From Chryseolinea soli (lineage in GTDB: Bacteria > Bacteroidota > Bacteroidia > Cytophagales > Cyclobacteriaceae): a DNA stretch of 64,000 nucleotides. Both the position numbers and the translations under genes were made by a program. Under the pieces are notes generated by a model that was not told where the DNA came from, ran no database searches, and worked only from the letters and a program-made list of their open reading frames with translations. Location of the stretch: the NCBI RefSeq assembly GCF_003589925.1, contig NZ_CP032382.1:2542001-2606000 (forward strand), written 5' to 3'. The stretch's first letter is position 1, and each line of letters starts with the position of its first letter. Shown in pieces: positions 62,041-64,000 of this stretch.

Positions 62041-63486
62041 CTATTGAAGCTTTCTCAAATTGCTGTTTGATTTGCTGTAGAGGAAGTAGATGAACAACCC
62101 GATGATCATCCAGCCACCCGCAGCCAACAACGTATTCTGAGGAAGCGACAAGATCATGGCCGAACAAATTACGATCCCCAGAATTGGAACGAGCGGCACC
62201 AAAGGGGTTGCGAAAGGACGCACCGCTTCCGGATTTTTTCTGCGCATCACCCAGATGCCTGCACAAACCATAACGAAGGCGAACAGCGTACCAATACTGG
62301 TTAAATCACCCGCCATGTTCCCAGGAATAAATCCGGCGAACAGTCCTACGAACACAAACAGGATCATGTTCGACTTATAGGGTGTTCTGAATTTAGGATG
62401 CACCTCGGCAAACACTTTGGGGATGAGGCCGTCGTTGGCCATGGAATAAAATACGCGTGACTGACCCATCAACATGACCAGGATCACGGAAGAAAATCCT
62501 GCCAGGATGGCTACCGTGATCAACGTTGCCAACCACTCATAGCCGGGCATGTAATGCTGAATGGCATAGGCCACTGAAGCTTCTTTGCCCACCGTCTTAA
62601 ATTCTTCCCAATTGGCAATGCCGGTGAGCACGCGCGAGAAGAGAATATAGAGCAACGTACAAACGACAAGCGAACCCAAGATACCGATCGGCATATCACG
62701 CTTCGGATTTTTAGCTTCCTGTGCGGCAGTCGAAACGGCATCGAACCCGATAAAAGCAAAGAACACAATAGCCGATCCACCAAGCACACCACCCCAACCG
62801 TGACGGTTGAAGGCCTCGTGACCCGGCGCATTGTCAGGAATAAGAAATGGCGTATAGTTATCGGGATTGATGAACTGCCAGCCCAGGGCAATAAAGATCA
62901 ACACGATCGACACTTTCACAAACACGATGATGGCGTTGACCGCTGCCGATTCTTTTGTGCCTTTGATGAGGATCAAGGTCAGAATGAGCAGGATCAGCAA
63001 AGCGGGTAAATTCACGATACCGGAAACACCGTCCAGGGAAGTTTCCATCGGCGAATGGCACCATTGATAGGGTATTGTCCCCCCTAAGAGATTGTTGAGG
63101 TATTCGCTCCACGCAATGGAAACGGTGGCTGCTGCCAGCGCATATTCCAGCACCAGGGCCCAGCCGATGATCCAGGCGATGAATTCGCCCATGGTCACGT
63201 AAGCATAGGTGTAGGCGCTTCCGGCCACGGGGATCATGGAAGCAAATTCGGCATAGCACAGGCCGGCAAAGGCACAACCCACGGCTGCCACAATAAAGGA
63301 AATAACTACTGCAGGACCGGCAGCTTCGCCTGCCGCCGCGGCCGTTCGCACAAACAAACCGGCACCGATAATGGCGCCAATGCCCAGGGCGATCAGGTTG
63401 CCCGCGCCCAAGGTGCGCTTCAGGCCCTTTTCGGAGTCGCCCGTCTGCATGAGCTGTGCTAAAGGCTTTTTGATAAACAAACTCAT
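62041..63486 (-). CDS. APC-family amino acid permease
   Basis: A 481-residue transporter with 12 to 13 membrane helices, matching the CAT/YfnA-like branch of the amino acid-polyamine-organocation superfamily: LKRTLGAGNLIALGIGAIIG near the N-terminus, GLCYAEFASMIPVAGSAYTY and FFAFIGFDAVSTAAQEAKNP are typical. The substrate is probably a cationic or branched amino acid but cannot be fixed. The leader immediately upstream can form a long hairpin ending two bases before the ATG. Confidence 0.9.
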   Translation of the reverse strand: MSLFIKKPLAQLMQTGDSEKGLKRTLGAGNLIALGIGAIIGAGLFVRTAAAAGEAAGPAVVISFIVAAVGCAFAGLCYAEFASMIPVAGSAYTYAYVTMGEFIAWIIGWALVLEYALAAATVSIAWSEYLNNLLGGTIPYQWCHSPMETSLDGVSGIVNLPALLILLILTLILIKGTKESAAVNAIIVFVKVSIVLIFIALGWQFINPDNYTPFLIPDNAPGHEAFNRHGWGGVLGGSAIVFFAFIGFDAVSTAAQEAKNPKRDMPIGILGSLVVCTLLYILFSRVLTGIANWEEFKTVGKEASVAYAIQHYMPGYEWLATLITVAILAGFSSVILVMLMGQSRVFYSMANDGLIPKVFAEVHPKFRTPYKSNMILFVFVGLFAGFIPGNMAGDLTSIGTLFAFVMVCAGIWVMRRKNPEAVRPFATPLVPLVPILGIVICSAMILSLPQNTLLAAGGWMIIGLFIYFLYSKSNSNLRKLQ

Positions 63487-63488
63487 CG

Positions 63489-63542
63489 TTATTCTTCTTA
63501 AGGTTAGGTGAAATTTTAAGTGCCTAAAAGTAAGAAGAATAA
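63489..63542 (-). promoter_or_regulatory. leader hairpin adjoining the permease start codon
   Basis: On the minus strand, TTATTCTTCTTA and TAAGAAGAATAA are perfect 12-bp complements; inside them TTAGG and CCTAA add five pairs after a 3x3 internal loop, with a 14-nt loop. The 3' arm holds the purine-rich AAGAAG and ends two bases before ATG 63486, so folding would hide the ribosome landing site. Alternatively the arms could be a DNA operator. Confidence 0.55.
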
Positions 63543-63647
63543 TGTATTTGGCTAACGCTTATTAGTTTTCACGGAATAAAATTCTTCCGCAACCGATGGG
63601 CGGCGATCCTAAAATATGGAAGAGAAAAAAATGGATTAGGGCGAATT

Positions 63648-64000
63648 TCAGACCTGTGGCGAATCCGTGGGTTTCTCCACGGTTTCTTGCGGGGGCTCCT
63701 CGTTCACGGGCGGGATGGCGGCCACAGGCTCCGCATGGGTCTCCACCGGTTCGCCATGGAAGCGCTCGCCAAAATACCGGCGCTGGAAAATGAGGATGAT
63801 CACTACCCCGATAAAGATCGAAGAGTCGGCGATGTTGAACACCGGGCTGAAGAAAAGGAAATAGTCTCCCCCAACATAGGGCACCCAATCGGGCCAGGTA
63901 TAGTCGAACAAGGGAAAGAACAACATATCGATCACCTGCCCGTGAAACCAGGGCGTAGGCGAGTTTGCGGGGTTGTTGTTGAGGAATACGCCATAAAACG
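63648..64000 (-). CDS. lspA: signal peptidase II (partial)
   Basis: C-terminal ~118 residues of LspA, the aspartyl protease that removes lipoprotein signal peptides; the 5' part is beyond the right edge. Visible are a membrane-adjacent loop (GQVIDMLFFPLFDYTWPDW), the catalytic FNIADSSIFIGVVIILIF with the active-site Asp, and a last membrane helix. After RRYFGERF comes a Pro/Glu-rich tail of about 35 residues (PVETHAEPVAAIPPVNEE) not found in enterobacterial LspA. The continuing frame to base 64000 confirms it is cut. Confidence 0.92.
   Translation of the reverse strand, partial: FYGVFLNNNPANSPTPWFHGQVIDMLFFPLFDYTWPDWVPYVGGDYFLFFSPVFNIADSSIFIGVVIILIFQRRYFGERFHGEPVETHAEPVAAIPPVNEEPPQETVEKPTDSPQV

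Noticed and set aside
1..64000. tRNA, rRNA, CRISPR arrays, insertion sequences, prophage or toxin-antitoxin genes
   Set aside because: Reading both strands gave no cloverleaf-like or ribosomal sequences, no regular repeat-spacer pattern and no transposase, integrase or phage motifs. Short or divergent RNA genes could still be missed without a covariance-model search.

Overview
The window looks like chromosome from a Bacteroidota bacterium, most likely of the order Cytophagales. Three things point there: promoters of the TTG...TAnnTTTG type (before guaB, pheS and the sugar cluster), weak Shine-Dalgarno signals with several GTG starts, and gene families typical of that group (DUF2721, DUF1573, a Cys-type CcmE, STAS/RsbW/RsbU partner switching, pheS without an adjacent pheT). 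The genus is not determinable from what I can see. No rRNA, tRNA, CRISPR array, insertion sequence or phage gene was recognised. Gene density is high and no gene-free stretch exceeds about 280 bp.

Layout. 1-8.7 kb: a cut LytS-type kinase, a small secreted protein, a DUF2721/MFS/NadR-like kinase operon, an exported flavin amine oxidase, a histidine kinase plus CheY-like regulator, a TauE/SafE permease and an RlpA-SPOR protein. 8.8-18.7 kb: guaB, then a co-directional run with a membrane RsbU-type phosphatase, a STAS antagonist, an RsbW-type kinase, three SurA/PpiC-type periplasmic folding factors and a MoxR ATPase. 18.7-25.9 kb, minus strand: an M20 amidohydrolase, then a cytochrome c maturation operon transcribed ccmB-C-D-E-F, with a Wzz-type chain-length regulator overlapping the start of ccmB where ccmA might be expected.

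25.9-54.0 kb, plus strand, is a surface polysaccharide island of the Wzx/Wzy type. Its first module makes UDP-uronic acids and probably UDP-2,3-diacetamido-2,3-dideoxyglucuronate (UDP-GlcA epimerase, WbpA, GalE, WbpE, WbpD and WbpB homologues), followed by an isolated RfbD and a GtrA protein. The second module encodes an apparently complete route to CMP-pseudaminic acid (PseB, PseC, a PseG-PseH fusion, PseI and an SpsF-type cytidylyltransferase), interleaved with an aldo/keto reductase, a methyltransferase and a class III aminotransferase that the standard pathway does not need. The third module holds a left-handed beta-helix acyltransferase with an extra C-terminal domain, an Fe(II)/2-oxoglutarate oxygenase, a Wzx flippase, a KpsC/KpsS-like protein (candidate transferase for the CMP-sugar), two Wzy-like polymerases or ligases, an FkbM-type methyltransferase, GT4, WecG/TagA and GT2 glycosyltransferases, and a WecA-type initiating transferase. 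A decayed copy of the wecA promoter and start lies one gene upstream of the real wecA.

54.0-64.0 kb returns to housekeeping genes: pheS with a clear promoter, a 3-hydroxyacyl-CoA dehydrogenase, a degenerate Rieske-like lipoprotein, PEP carboxylase, a DUF1573 protein, an RprX/RprY-like two-component pair preceded by helically phased TTGTTAACG repeats, an amino acid permease whose leader can form a long hairpin next to its start codon, and the end of lspA. Observations most worth a second look are the extra enzymes in the pseudaminate module, the KpsS-like transferase candidate, the oxygenase/acyltransferase pair, the wecA relic, the phased repeats and the permease leader hairpin.
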